64,000 bases of DNA from Companilactobacillus pabuli. Its GTDB lineage: Bacteria; Bacillota; Bacilli; Lactobacillales; Lactobacillaceae. Made by a program: the position numbers and the translations under genes. Of this stretch, positions 8,099 through 20,330 are shown piece by piece; the stretch's first letter is position 1; every line of letters begins with the position of its first letter. The notes under the pieces are model-generated. The model had not been told where the DNA came from and did not search any database. It saw only the letters and a list, made by a program, of their open reading frames with translations. Location of the stretch: assembly GCF_014058425.1 (NCBI RefSeq), contig NZ_CP049366.1, positions 1,178,001 through 1,242,000 on the forward strand, read 5' to 3'.

Positions 8099-10174
8099 AT
8101 GAGCAAAGTAACTATTACAGATATTGCTAAAGAGGCCCAAGTTAGTTTAGGAACAGTATCAAACGTTCTCAACCATCGAGGAAATGTAAAAGCTGATACC
8201 ATCCGTAAAGTCGAACAAGCTGCCATCAAATTAAACTATGTTCGAGATATTTCTGCATTATCAATTAGACAAAAAAAATCCACTCAAATTGCGTTGATGA
8301 TCCCGCAATTGAATGAATTTACAAATGACTTTTATACTAATTTATATCACGAATTAAAAAATATTGGATTGGCCATTAAATTGTATGAAACAAATAACAA
8401 TTTAGAAATCGAAAAAAATTGTCTCGCACAAATTAAGCAAGAGAATTTCTACGGAATTTTCATAATTAATCACCTAGAATCGGCAACTATTATAAGTAAA
8501 TTCCTCAATAATCCCAAAAATCTTATTTTCATCGGTAATTATAAGAATAAGAATATTAGACAGGTATCAATTAATTTAAAATCATTAGAAAATAAATTTA
8601 TCGAACCAACATTCATTATTAAAGATGAATTTGGTATGGGATTTTATAAACAATTCGATACTGCTACCTTTATCAATGACAATATGATTGATATTTATAA
8701 AAAAATCAGTGATTATCCTCAAGGAAATTTTGTCACATTCAACAATAAATTGGCCAGCCGTCTTCAAAACATTTCTAGAACTTTAACTAATAAAATCAAG
8801 ATTATTCTAATAAGTTCAAAAAACATTGTTTCCTTTGAACCTAATACACAAAAAAATGTTTTCCACTATTCAGCAAATAAAATTGCTCTTTCATTAATTA
8901 AAATGCTGAAATTTCAAGAAAAGAAATTAAATATCAATATCTATAATACTGATTACCAACAATTTCAATATAATAAACAAAAGATTTCCTTAAATCTGTT
9001 ATTGTTGGAATCCCCCTTTTCACAAATCATTAAATTCCTACTTCCTGATTTGACTAAAAAGTACAATATCAAAATTAATTTAGCCACTAAGAACTTTTCT
9101 CAAATGCGTATGATTTTAAATAGTAATGAATGGCAAAAGTACGATTTAATCCGACTGGATATTAGTGATTTTAATTGGTTTGGTAAAAAATTTTTTCGTC
9201 CATTGAATCAATTACCAGAATTAGAGGCTGAACTGAATCGTTTAAACAATTGGAATCAATATATTTATCAGGATAAAATTCCCTATGCCCTTCCATTGGA
9301 TCCAAGCGTCCAAATCATGCTTTACAAAAATAAAATATTTAGTAACGAAATTATAAAAAAACAATATTCTGAAAATTATAATCAAGACTTAATCCCACCA
9401 GTGGATTATCAGTCACTTGTCAATTTGGCAAAATTTCTTAATGATTCAAACGAACCAGAAATGAAAGATATAAAATTGTTATCACTAATAGGAACTGCTG
9501 ATACATTAATTGCTTCAGAATTTTTGCCATATTATTATTCATTAAATGGCACAATAAATAAATCAGAAAATGGATTACGATTTGATACAGATATTTTCAT
9601 TAAAACTTATAATTTATACAAAGAACTTAGAAAAGTGAGCAATATTGAATCAAAAAGCTGGTGGAATTCAGAAGTTAACGATTTCAATGATGATAAAACT
9701 GCTATTTTGATTGGCTTTTCTAACCATCTAAACAATCTCAATCCGTCGGAGTATGGAATTGCTCCTATACCTGGAAATAAACCAGCTCTAGGTGGCGGAT
9801 TAATTGGTATCAACAAATTCTCCAAAAAAGATGAAGCCTGTGTTGTATTTTTCAAATGGCTTTTCCAATATCAGATTCAACATGAAATTGCCTTAATGGG
9901 TGGTGATATTCCAGCTAAAGATCTTTTCTTTGAGCGAGAAATTTATGAAAAATTCCCATTCTTATCACATTCAACTGATTTTTATCACAATGGGATTCGT
10001 AAAACCAAACTATCAAATATTACAAATTTATATACACTTCTATTCGAAAAAATAGTTGGTAAAGAAATAAAAAAAGGTATTGATAAAAATTTAGATGCCG
10101 CCTCTGTTTTGATCAATATTAATACTACCTTATTATTAAATCGTGAGAAGTTGATTTCTAAAAGCGGTCATTAA
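8099..10174 (+). CDS. LacI-type regulator fused to a solute-binding-protein domain
   Basis: A 691-aa cytosolic regulator with three parts. Residues 1-50 are a LacI helix-turn-helix (ITDIAKEAQVSLGTVSNVLN) followed by the hinge. Residues ~60-290 resemble a degenerate LacI/PBP1 sensor (TQIALMIPQL at its start). Residues ~297-691 are like a family-1 extracellular solute-binding protein (PBP2 fold): LLLESPFSQIIKFLLPDL, then YALPLDPSVQIMLYKNK, and late GIAPIPGNKPALGGGLIGI as in sugar ABC binding proteins. There is no signal peptide, so the binding domain is inside the cell as a sensor. The start ATG has AGGAG 7 nt upstream. It is divergent from an ABC operon that has its own binding lipoprotein, with a shared operator. 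Similar fusions are known in Firmicutes; the ligand is unknown. Confidence 0.87.
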   Translation: MSKVTITDIAKEAQVSLGTVSNVLNHRGNVKADTIRKVEQAAIKLNYVRDISALSIRQKKSTQIALMIPQLNEFTNDFYTNLYHELKNIGLAIKLYETNNNLEIEKNCLAQIKQENFYGIFIINHLESATIISKFLNNPKNLIFIGNYKNKNIRQVSINLKSLENKFIEPTFIIKDEFGMGFYKQFDTATFINDNMIDIYKKISDYPQGNFVTFNNKLASRLQNISRTLTNKIKIILISSKNIVSFEPNTQKNVFHYSANKIALSLIKMLKFQEKKLNINIYNTDYQQFQYNKQKISLNLLLLESPFSQIIKFLLPDLTKKYNIKINLATKNFSQMRMILNSNEWQKYDLIRLDISDFNWFGKKFFRPLNQLPELEAELNRLNNWNQYIYQDKIPYALPLDPSVQIMLYKNKIFSNEIIKKQYSENYNQDLIPPVDYQSLVNLAKFLNDSNEPEMKDIKLLSLIGTADTLIASEFLPYYYSLNGTINKSENGLRFDTDIFIKTYNLYKELRKVSNIESKSWWNSEVNDFNDDKTAILIGFSNHLNNLNPSEYGIAPIPGNKPALGGGLIGINKFSKKDEACVVFFKWLFQYQIQHEIALMGGDIPAKDLFFEREIYEKFPFLSHSTDFYHNGIRKTKLSNITNLYTLLFEKIVGKEIKKGIDKNLDAASVLININTTLLLNREKLISKSGH

Positions 10175-10179
10175 ATCCG

Positions 10180-10222
10180 AAAGGGGAACATCCTATTTGA
10201 ATTGTAGGATGTTCCCCTTTTA
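10180..10222. terminator. Strong bidirectional terminator
   Basis: A 16-bp perfect stem (10180-10195 with 10205-10220) with a 9-nt loop and T-rich sequence after it. It separates the convergent LacI-fusion and polysaccharide lyase genes. Confidence 0.88.
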
Positions 10223-10224
10223 GT

Positions 10225-12969
10225 TTATTTTCTTAGAGTTAAAACTTGAGTATTACCATCATGACCATTTTCTGTTAACGAAATATTCCAATACCCATTA
10301 ACTAACCGAACTTGAATCCCCTGACTTTTATCCATGACTTTAAACCCATTATCTTTTAATTTAAAAGAAGATTCATTTTTTGAATTTTGACTAGGATCAG
10401 ATAACCCAAAGATTATTTGATTACCGTTATTAATTCTAGTTAGAGATAATGGTGTTGAGAAATTCATATCTTCAATTGTTTCATTGGTATCATTAAATAC
10501 ATTTACACCAATATTATTACCAAATTTCAACGCTTGCACATCATCATTATTCTTTATGATTGTAGGCGTATTTATCTTATTGAAATCAATTAAATTAATA
10601 TTAGGGTATGTGACATAATTATATCTATTATTTTTAGAAGTATGCTCAACAAATATTTCTAAATATTTCCTCAAATATTCATTTCTACTTTGAGCTTTAT
10701 TGATTTCTGACCAAGAACCTTTACGTTCTACTAATCCTAAATTTAAATCTTGAGGAATTATGAACTTATAGCCTATGGATTCACCTGGAACATTAGATTC
10801 TAAGTAAATGGAACGAACATTCTTTAATTCATTTATCTTGTTTAATGGTGTTTGAATGAGACCTCCATTGACATAAACTTTATAATTTGAAGAATCATTT
10901 AGTTTTCTATTGTCAATATAAGTAAAAGCTTTGTATGATGAAGTATTTTGAATATTGCTTCCCAAAGCCGTAACACCATTCTTCATTAAGAACCAGGATT
11001 TATGAGCGGTTAAGTTGTTATCATTGTTTACAAAATCCATTGCAACCGATCCTACATTACCTAAAGCACCTATATTCCCAAATGTTGAAGCTCCAACAAA
11101 TGACTTAGATGAAGTTGTTGTACCACTACCAATTTTTTGTGGTGCATTTGTTTCAGTTGTACCAGGCAATTTTTGTGGATCAACGGTTGCCCAGTAATTG
11201 TCGTTAAATTGGTTGGCATCGTCATTATAAACAAAAACCATACCATCACCTGTATACCAACCATGTGTATTTTCATTATTCAAAGATTCGTAACGTTTGA
11301 TTCTATTTGATGACATTGTAATACCAACAGCATAATTGTGTTGTTTATTCTTGAGTAAGATTTTATCCATACTCTTAAAATTGTATAATTCGTTATCTTG
11401 GTAATCTTTAGCTTCAATGGAAGGATCATTCATAATATTCTCAATCAATGCAACATCACGATAATTTGTCATCTGTTTCAAATAGTTTTGATAATTATCT
11501 CCAAAACTCAACCAATACTTGATAAGACTTTGAAACTTTGCTTTTTTTGGATTTTGATAAGTATCAACGACTCTAGTAAGTGATCTAATTAGGTCTGCAG
11601 CGGCTATATTAGACTGGAATGTTCCTCTAGAAATTGTTCTTCCTCTAACCATATCCATTAAATTTCCTTTATAAATAAATGGTGAAAATCCTTTTTCTAC
11701 CCAAAAATCAATGGAAGCCATGGAATCAGAGCTCAAATTGTATGGCGTATTAGAAAGTATGCCTAGTAATTGCGATACCCCATCTATAAGAACATTCCCA
11801 TAAGATCCATTGTAGCCAACATTCTCATGTTGAATAAATGAGCCATCAGGATAGAATCCTTCTCCCGATGTAACTATTGGAAAAACTTTTTCCATAGCAT
11901 TAATTGCTTTTTTTAAACCAATTTCATCTTTTTCAATCAAGGCTTGTATAATTTTAACCTTACTAATATCTACCTGATTGGCACCAGTAGCCTCTGCCTT
12001 CCATTGAGGATATATACTGCCTCTGAAATAGTCAGGATCTGGTACAAAGAAATTAATTGCATCCATAGAATTTTGGATTTGCTTTTCAGTTAAGTATGGC
12101 TTCATCACAGTAACAATATTATTGATGAATAATGGAGTACCAATTTCCCAATCCCACCAATTTCCATAAGCTTTAATATTTTGATTATATTTGTTAATAT
12201 TCAACCACTCAAAGCCATTTACTATATCCGCAATTAGTTCAGGATTGTTGTAATATTGTGATCCTGGATTGGATGTTGCAATGGCAAGTGCCTCTAGATT
12301 TCTATAATCAGTTGTAATATGTGCTGATGTAGTTAATTCTTCTGCTCCATTCCAAAGATTTTCTCTACCAGAACTCTTATCCATACTAGTCCAGAGATTT
12401 TTAACATTCTTATCTTGTTGTGCAGCGATTTGATTCATTTCATTGTTATTAGACTTATAGTACCGATCTCCAACGGTCACGTCTTTCCATGATTGAAGCA
12501 TTTGGTCAAAATATTGATTATTAGTATCATTTTGAGATTTTGAATAACTAATTATTTTATCCGAATTATCGTTCGAATTATTGGCGACATTAGATAAACT
12601 ATTATTAGAAACTTTGTTAGAAGTATTCAAATTATGTGTATCAGTTTGTTGGCCGTCATCCGTTTGAACCTGTTGATTATATATAATTGTTCTATTATTA
12701 GTATTGATGGAATTGCGAGCACTATTTTTGCTATTCAAATTGTTATTTTGAATGTTTTCATTTTTTGCTGAAGAATTCTTAGAAAGATTTTCTTCATTAT
12801 TAATATCAGTTTTAGAGTTATTTTTCTGACTTTGAATAACGGAAGTTGACTCTGATGTTTGTTCAGATTGATTTTCGTTCTCCTTAGTTTCATCGGCAGA
12901 AACTGTAGTCGTTTGTAATGATAACGCTGATAAAATAGTACCTATATAAACCATATATCTGGTCCTCAT
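10225..12969 (-). CDS. Secreted polysaccharide lyase family 8 (hyaluronate/chondroitin/xanthan lyase-like)
   Basis: A 914-aa extracellular lyase that would cut uronic-acid-containing polysaccharide by beta-elimination. Residues 1-25 form a signal peptide ending near TTVSA/DE. Residues ~26-160 are a low-complexity N/S/Q-rich stretch, probably a spacer. The alpha/alpha-toroid follows: NWWDWEIGTP at 270-279 (aromatic patch), N331 in TGANQVDIS, and H381 and Y390 in DGSFIQHENVGYNGSYGNVL, spaced as the catalytic N/H/Y of streptococcal hyaluronate lyase; RGRTISR supplies the usual arginines. The central and C-terminal beta-domains follow. No LPxTG anchor is seen, so it is likely released. Start has GAGGGG upstream. 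Substrate may be hyaluronan, chondroitin, xanthan or another glycan. No GH88 hydrolase is in this window. Confidence 0.9.
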   Translation of the reverse strand: MRTRYMVYIGTILSALSLQTTTVSADETKENENQSEQTSESTSVIQSQKNNSKTDINNEENLSKNSSAKNENIQNNNLNSKNSARNSINTNNRTIIYNQQVQTDDGQQTDTHNLNTSNKVSNNSLSNVANNSNDNSDKIISYSKSQNDTNNQYFDQMLQSWKDVTVGDRYYKSNNNEMNQIAAQQDKNVKNLWTSMDKSSGRENLWNGAEELTTSAHITTDYRNLEALAIATSNPGSQYYNNPELIADIVNGFEWLNINKYNQNIKAYGNWWDWEIGTPLFINNIVTVMKPYLTEKQIQNSMDAINFFVPDPDYFRGSIYPQWKAEATGANQVDISKVKIIQALIEKDEIGLKKAINAMEKVFPIVTSGEGFYPDGSFIQHENVGYNGSYGNVLIDGVSQLLGILSNTPYNLSSDSMASIDFWVEKGFSPFIYKGNLMDMVRGRTISRGTFQSNIAAADLIRSLTRVVDTYQNPKKAKFQSLIKYWLSFGDNYQNYLKQMTNYRDVALIENIMNDPSIEAKDYQDNELYNFKSMDKILLKNKQHNYAVGITMSSNRIKRYESLNNENTHGWYTGDGMVFVYNDDANQFNDNYWATVDPQKLPGTTETNAPQKIGSGTTTSSKSFVGASTFGNIGALGNVGSVAMDFVNNDNNLTAHKSWFLMKNGVTALGSNIQNTSSYKAFTYIDNRKLNDSSNYKVYVNGGLIQTPLNKINELKNVRSIYLESNVPGESIGYKFIIPQDLNLGLVERKGSWSEINKAQSRNEYLRKYLEIFVEHTSKNNRYNYVTYPNINLIDFNKINTPTIIKNNDDVQALKFGNNIGVNVFNDTNETIEDMNFSTPLSLTRINNGNQIIFGLSDPSQNSKNESSFKLKDNGFKVMDKSQGIQVRLVNGYWNISLTENGHDGNTQVLTLRK

Positions 12970-13071
12970 AATTAAGAATCCCCTCTTAGTATTAAATATA
13001 TATTTAAATAATCAATCCTTCTAATTTATGATTATCAAATATGTACATAATGTATTACCAATATGGTTTGT

Positions 13072-13086
13072 ATGCAAACGTTAACA
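13072..13086 (+). promoter_or_regulatory. Perfect cre site upstream of polysaccharide lyase
   Basis: ATGCAAACGTTAACA matches WTGNAANCGNWNNCW at every defined position. It lies in the 260-nt gap between the leftward lyase gene (start 12969) and the rightward LacI gene (start 13230), so CcpA repression of either or both is expected. The rest of the gap is AT-rich (above 75%) with no other clear element. Confidence 0.7.
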
Positions 13087-13229
13087 TAATTTAATTTTAG
13101 ATATTAAAAATTGTTTATTTAATTTATATTTATTTACTTACCTTATAAAATACATTTAAAAGTCAGATTTATTAATCATGTATTTATACTATAATCATGA
13201 TATCAGCTCTACTTAAGGAGGAAAAATAA

Positions 13230-14195
13230 TTGACAAATATATTTGATGTTGCGAAAAAAGCCAATGTTTCTAAATCAACAGTTTCCCGAGTTTTTAGTGG
13301 TTCACGTCATGTTTCCGAAAAAAGTAGACAAAAAATCATTGCCGCTGCTGATGAACTGGGCTATGTACCTAATATATTAGCCAGACAAATGCGACAACAA
13401 AAGACTAATATTATTGGTTTTGTTGCCACCAGTTATTATCCCGCCGTCGGGTCTTTATTGAGTTACATAACGCATATTGCCGAGGAAAAGGGATATAGTG
13501 TAAATGTTTATTTTACTAAGGATAAAGAACAAGAACTAAATGTTTTGAATTACTTAAAGTTGCACGTTTTAGATGGATTGTTTTTAGTCTCTACAAGAAA
13601 CGGATGGAATACTATCAAGGAATTTGCTAAATATGGCCCTATTTCTACTTGGAGGCGCATTGATAGTTGTTCAATTTATTCCTCTTATATAGATCATTAT
13701 CCTCTTTATAAACAAATTCTATTGTATATAGAGAATACTTATGAAGTTGACAGTATTGGACATATTTTAAACGATCGTAAGAAAAGTAATACTAAAGCTA
13801 GAATAAAAGCCATTAATGAATTTGAACATGACTACCCTTGCACTGATAATAATTGGCAACTATTTTTTCCCGAACAGGGTGGAGCTGGAAAACAAGCAGC
13901 TTTAACCTATTTGAAAACTACTAACCCTCCAAAAGTTGTTTTAGCATATTCGGACTACGTTGCAGCGGATTTTATCTCTACTCTCAGAGAACATCAGGTA
14001 GATGTTCCAAGAGATGTTAAAGTATTTGGATTTGATAATAGCGATTTTGGTAAATACATGAATATATCAACAGTTGATACTTATTTGGAAATTCAAGCCA
14101 TAAATTGTATCAATAACATAATTTCACGTTTGGAAAATAAAAAATTTGAAGAAATAAAAATCACTCCAAAGCTAATCATACGAACCACTTGCTAA
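13230..14195 (+). CDS. LacI-family sugar regulator
   Basis: A 321-aa transcription regulator. The N-terminal helix-turn-helix (FDVAKKANVSKSTVSRVFSG) and hinge helix are followed by a PBP1-type effector domain starting at TNIIGFVATSYY, with the conserved late block RDVKVFGFDNSDFGKYMN. The start is TTG at 13230, fixed by AAGGAGG with 8-nt spacing and by the HTH starting immediately after. It is followed by its own terminator and then by the beta-glucoside PTS/6-phospho-beta-glucosidase genes, which it probably controls through a palindrome at 14279-14294. It could also act on the divergent lyase. Effector unknown. Confidence 0.87.
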   Translation: MTNIFDVAKKANVSKSTVSRVFSGSRHVSEKSRQKIIAAADELGYVPNILARQMRQQKTNIIGFVATSYYPAVGSLLSYITHIAEEKGYSVNVYFTKDKEQELNVLNYLKLHVLDGLFLVSTRNGWNTIKEFAKYGPISTWRRIDSCSIYSSYIDHYPLYKQILLYIENTYEVDSIGHILNDRKKSNTKARIKAINEFEHDYPCTDNNWQLFFPEQGGAGKQAALTYLKTTNPPKVVLAYSDYVAADFISTLREHQVDVPRDVKVFGFDNSDFGKYMNISTVDTYLEIQAINCINNIISRLENKKFEEIKITPKLIIRTTC

Positions 14196-14196
14196 G

Positions 14197-14230
14197 AAAG
14201 GATTATAACTTTTTATAATTCTTTTTTATT
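14197..14230 (+). terminator. Intrinsic terminator after LacI gene
   Basis: A 12-bp stem (14197-14208 with 14213-14224, one G-T pair, 4-nt loop) followed by TTATTTT. It starts right after the stop codon and insulates the downstream PTS promoter. Confidence 0.72.
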
Positions 14231-14236
14231 TTGCCC

Positions 14237-14294
14237 TTGACGTGGGAATATTCCCACGATGTACTATATTGTCGTTGGATGGAACCGGTTCCAT
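14237..14294 (+). promoter_or_regulatory. PTS promoter with two different palindromic operators
   Basis: A -35 TTGACG (14237-14242) and a -10 TACTAT (14262-14267, 19-nt spacer) frame the perfect 18-bp palindrome CGTGGGAATATTCCCACG at 14241-14258. A second, unrelated perfect palindrome, ATGGAACCGGTTCCAT, is at 14279-14294, just after the expected transcript start. The second has the central CCGG seen in several LacI operators. Two sequence-distinct operators in one promoter suggest control by two regulators. Confidence 0.7.
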
Positions 14295-14330
14295 ACGAAG
14301 ATAACAGTAAATGCATTGGAGGGAATTAAT

Positions 14331-16184
14331 ATGTCATACCAAGATCTCGCAAAACAGATCCTAACGTTAATGGGTGGACCGAAGAATATAAAAAAGGTCT
14401 GGCATTGCGCTACTAGATTAAGATTCAATGTTAATGATCCAGACAAAGTTCAACAAAAGAAAATTGAAGCATTAGACGGTGTTATTCAAGTTGTTTATAG
14501 TCGTGAACAATTTCAAATAGTTATTGGGACTCAAGTCGCAGATTTGTATAACGAATTTATAAAATTAGATGGAGTTCACGCTGATGCAAGTTCATCAACT
14601 GAAACCTCAGAAAATGAGCCACAGAAAAAAGGTATTTTGGGATTATTGAATAGGTTTATTTCATTTATTTCAAGTTTATTCATGCCATTCTTAGGAGCTA
14701 TCTGTGGTGCCGGAGTTTTGAAGGGGGCTCTAGCATTATTCTCAACTGTAGGTTGGTTAAGTGAAAAAGGTGGAACATATATTATTTTGAATGCCGCAAG
14801 TGATTCATTGTTCTACTTCTTACCTATTTTTATTGCCTTTACAGCTGCTAAACAATTACATGTTGATAGATTTGTTAGTGTCGCTATTGCCGGTGCACTA
14901 GTTTATCCAAATATCGTTGCTTTAGCGACTAACCATACTACACTACACTTCTTAGGAATTCCTGTAATTCCAATGAGTTACACATCATCAGTTATTCCTA
15001 TCATGTTATCAATTTGGATTTTGAGCTATTTAGAACCTTTACTTAATAAGATTATTCCAAATAGTTTGAAATATGTTTTCGTTGCTTTACTAGAACTAGT
15101 TATCATGGTTCCACTTACCTTGATGGTAGTTGGACCAATCGGATCAACAATCAGCAATGCTTTGGCTGGTTCAATCATGGGAATCTATAATCACGCTGCT
15201 ATTCTTGCTGGAATCATTATTGGTGGTTTATGGCAAGTTATCGTAATGTTTGGTTTCCACTGGATGATTTTACCTTTGATTATGAGTAATATTTCCAATC
15301 AAGGTGTTGATCCTATCTTCCCTATTGCTTGTGCCGCTGTATTTTCACAGGCAGGTGCTGCATTAGGTGTATTTTTGAAAACCAAGAATAAGAAAATGAA
15401 ACAAGTATCTGGTTCTGCATTTATCGCTGCTATCTTTGGCATTACCGAACCAACTCTATATGGTGTTACTTTGAAATATAAGAAACCATTCTACATTGCT
15501 ATTGCAAGTAGTGCGGTTGGTGGAATCATCATTGGACTTGCTGGAACACAAGCTCATGCCTTTGCCTTTCCAAGTTTACTTTCCATCCCTACATACTTAG
15601 GTCATGGTTTTGTTGGAGAAATGATTGGTTTAGCTGTTAGTTTCATTGGTGCAGCCGTTTTGACATATTTATTCGGACTAAAAGGTGTCGAAACTGAACA
15701 ATCAAATGATAATGATACAGAAACTATTCAAACATCTGATCATGATGAATTGATCATGCCTGTTAGTGGTACTAAAACTTCCCTATCTAATGTCAACGAT
15801 GAAGTATTCTCTTCAGAAAAGATGGGAAAAGGAATTGCAATCGTACCAACATCCAATAAAGTGGTCGCTCCTGTTTCAGGAAAAATCACAGCTACGTTCC
15901 CTACTAATCATGCAATCGGAATTACCGATAGCTTTGGTACCCAAGTACTCATTCACTTAGGAATCGACACCGTTAATTTGAAGGGTAAATACTTTAAGAG
16001 TTTGGTCAAAGATGGTGACATTGTCAACCAAGGTCAAGAATTAATCGACTTTGACTATGAAAAAATTGCCGAAGCCGGATTTGACAATACTGTTATGATG
16101 ATTGTTCTAAATAGTAAGGACTACAAAGTTGAACCTGAATTAGATACAAATAGTGATTTAGCAATTAATTTAACATTAAATTAG
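14331..16184 (+). CDS. Beta-glucoside PTS transporter EIIBCA
   Basis: A 617-aa fused PTS permease that imports and phosphorylates a beta-glucoside. Order is B-C-A. EIIB has the phosphorylated Cys at C26 in HCATRLRF; EIIC spans ~residues 100-450 with about ten membrane helices; EIIA at the C-terminus has the two active-site histidine blocks FPTNHAIGI and VLIHLGIDTVNLKGK. The start at 14331 follows GGAGGG by 7 nt; a longer frame from 14259 would run through the operator and promoter and is rejected. The 6-phospho-beta-glucosidase starts 15 nt downstream, so both are one operon. Exact sugar (cellobiose, arbutin, salicin, gentiobiose) is not readable. Confidence 0.93.
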   Translation: MSYQDLAKQILTLMGGPKNIKKVWHCATRLRFNVNDPDKVQQKKIEALDGVIQVVYSREQFQIVIGTQVADLYNEFIKLDGVHADASSSTETSENEPQKKGILGLLNRFISFISSLFMPFLGAICGAGVLKGALALFSTVGWLSEKGGTYIILNAASDSLFYFLPIFIAFTAAKQLHVDRFVSVAIAGALVYPNIVALATNHTTLHFLGIPVIPMSYTSSVIPIMLSIWILSYLEPLLNKIIPNSLKYVFVALLELVIMVPLTLMVVGPIGSTISNALAGSIMGIYNHAAILAGIIIGGLWQVIVMFGFHWMILPLIMSNISNQGVDPIFPIACAAVFSQAGAALGVFLKTKNKKMKQVSGSAFIAAIFGITEPTLYGVTLKYKKPFYIAIASSAVGGIIIGLAGTQAHAFAFPSLLSIPTYLGHGFVGEMIGLAVSFIGAAVLTYLFGLKGVETEQSNDNDTETIQTSDHDELIMPVSGTKTSLSNVNDEVFSSEKMGKGIAIVPTSNKVVAPVSGKITATFPTNHAIGITDSFGTQVLIHLGIDTVNLKGKYFKSLVKDGDIVNQGQELIDFDYEKIAEAGFDNTVMMIVLNSKDYKVEPELDTNSDLAINLTLN

Positions 16185-17639
<1,455 letters not shown>

Positions 17640-17654
17640 AATTTATAGTAAAAG

Positions 17655-17685
17655 AAAAAACACTTCAAAATGAGGTGTTTTTTTG
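17655..17685. terminator. Intrinsic terminator between GH1 and RpiR genes
   Basis: A stem of 17655-17666 with 17672-17683 (one G-T pair), with A-run and T-run on the two sides. It can serve the rightward GH1 gene and the leftward RpiR gene. Confidence 0.75.
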
Positions 17686-17721
17686 ATTTCTACAGAAAAT
17701 GCATTGATTCAAAAATCATTT

Positions 17722-18612
17722 TCATTTTTCTTTTATATTAAACATAGAAGCATTTCTTCTATATTCAAAATTCTCAGAATTCTTAACCTTATACTCGTAA
17801 TTATGTATAAAGTTTCTAGCAAAACAAGAAGCATATATCAAATTAAAAATATGAATAATCGATTCTTCAGTCGTAAAATTACCAATTTTACTATACAGCT
17901 TTTCTCTAGAAGAAATGGTCAAACAGCAATCGACATTTTTTCTAAGATAGTTATCCTCAGAGCTTGTAATGGCGATTAAATTAACATGATTCTTTTTCAA
18001 AATATCAACAAATCTCATGGGCTCTCTAGACGAATTATTCCCAGAGTATGATACAAGTATCGCACAATCTCCTTTATCCATAGCAGTAGCTAATGATCCA
18101 CCTTCATCCGTATTAGCAATGGTTAAAATGATTCCTATACTTTCTAATTTTCTTCTTAGTAACTCTCCCATCAAATTATTAGGACTTATTCCAAACAAAA
18201 TAATATGCTTATTAGCGTTTAGAATTCTATCTACTGCCATGTTAAGAATTGAAATATCCACCAAATCAGCAGTATTTCTAAGACTTTCTATTTGAATCTC
18301 AGTCAATTTTTCAATAATTGAGTCTGTTGATTCCCCCGCTAGAAAAGGCAAATTAGGATCAATATCAGAATAGTGCTTATTTACATAGGTAATTTCTTCT
18401 AAAAAAGTTTGCATAAATTCTTTCCATCCCGAGTAATTGAGACTTTGAGCGAATCGAAAGAGTGTCGATTTCGATGTAAACGTCTGATCGGCGATTTGTT
18501 GCATAGAATAATTACCAATGTGTTCTTTCTCTTTAAGTAAAAATTCAGCAATGTATTTTTTTGCATTAGTTTCTGTAACAGATATTTCTTCCAATTCCTC
18601 AATCAAAGCCAT
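17722..18612 (-). CDS. MurR/RpiR-family regulator
   Basis: A 296-aa regulator with an N-terminal RpiR helix-turn-helix (residues ~1-80, including YSMQQIADQTFTSKSTLFRFAQ) and a C-terminal SIS phosphosugar-binding domain (~125-260, with ILFGISPNNLMGELL and GDCAILVSYSGNNSSREPM). The SIS fold senses phosphosugars, consistent with control of the adjacent genes by a 6-phospho-glycoside. It is the second gene of the operon led by the GH1 gene (19-nt gap) and likely controls that operon and the divergent PTS gene. The ribosome site (GGGGG, 8 nt before ATG) is only moderate. Activator or repressor is not decidable here. Confidence 0.88.
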   Translation of the reverse strand: MALIEELEEISVTETNAKKYIAEFLLKEKEHIGNYSMQQIADQTFTSKSTLFRFAQSLNYSGWKEFMQTFLEEITYVNKHYSDIDPNLPFLAGESTDSIIEKLTEIQIESLRNTADLVDISILNMAVDRILNANKHIILFGISPNNLMGELLRRKLESIGIILTIANTDEGGSLATAMDKGDCAILVSYSGNNSSREPMRFVDILKKNHVNLIAITSSEDNYLRKNVDCCLTISSREKLYSKIGNFTTEESIIHIFNLIYASCFARNFIHNYEYKVKNSENFEYRRNASMFNIKEK

Positions 18613-18631
18613 CTATATACCCCCATAAAAG

Positions 18632-20170
<1,539 letters not shown>

Positions 20171-20229
20171 CTAACTAGCACTAAAAATCCCAGGTTGTTT
20201 CGTTATTATGCGATTTTCAATACTAATTG

Positions 20230-20309
20230 AGGAACGCTGTTCCTATTTATATGAAAGCGCTTGTATAACTATAAAAAATGACGTAAATTACTTCACGTAC
20301 ACCGGTGAA
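20230..20309. promoter_or_regulatory. Divergent regulatory region: inverted repeats and near-cre
   Basis: In the gap between the leftward GH1 gene and the rightward PTS gene I see three elements: AGGAACGCTGTTCCT (20230-20244, a 6-bp inverted repeat around GCT), ATGAAAGCGCTTGTA (20251-20265, one mismatch from the cre consensus), and TTCAC/GTGAA arms (20292-20296, 20305-20309) enclosing CACCGGTG. One of the inverted repeats is probably the RpiR site. Confidence 0.55.
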
Positions 20310-20330
20310 ACAAATATATGAGGTGATTTT

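Noticed and set aside
14259-14330. 24-codon extension of the first PTS gene
   Set aside because: It would begin in the -10 region and run across an operator; a good ribosome site fixes 14331.
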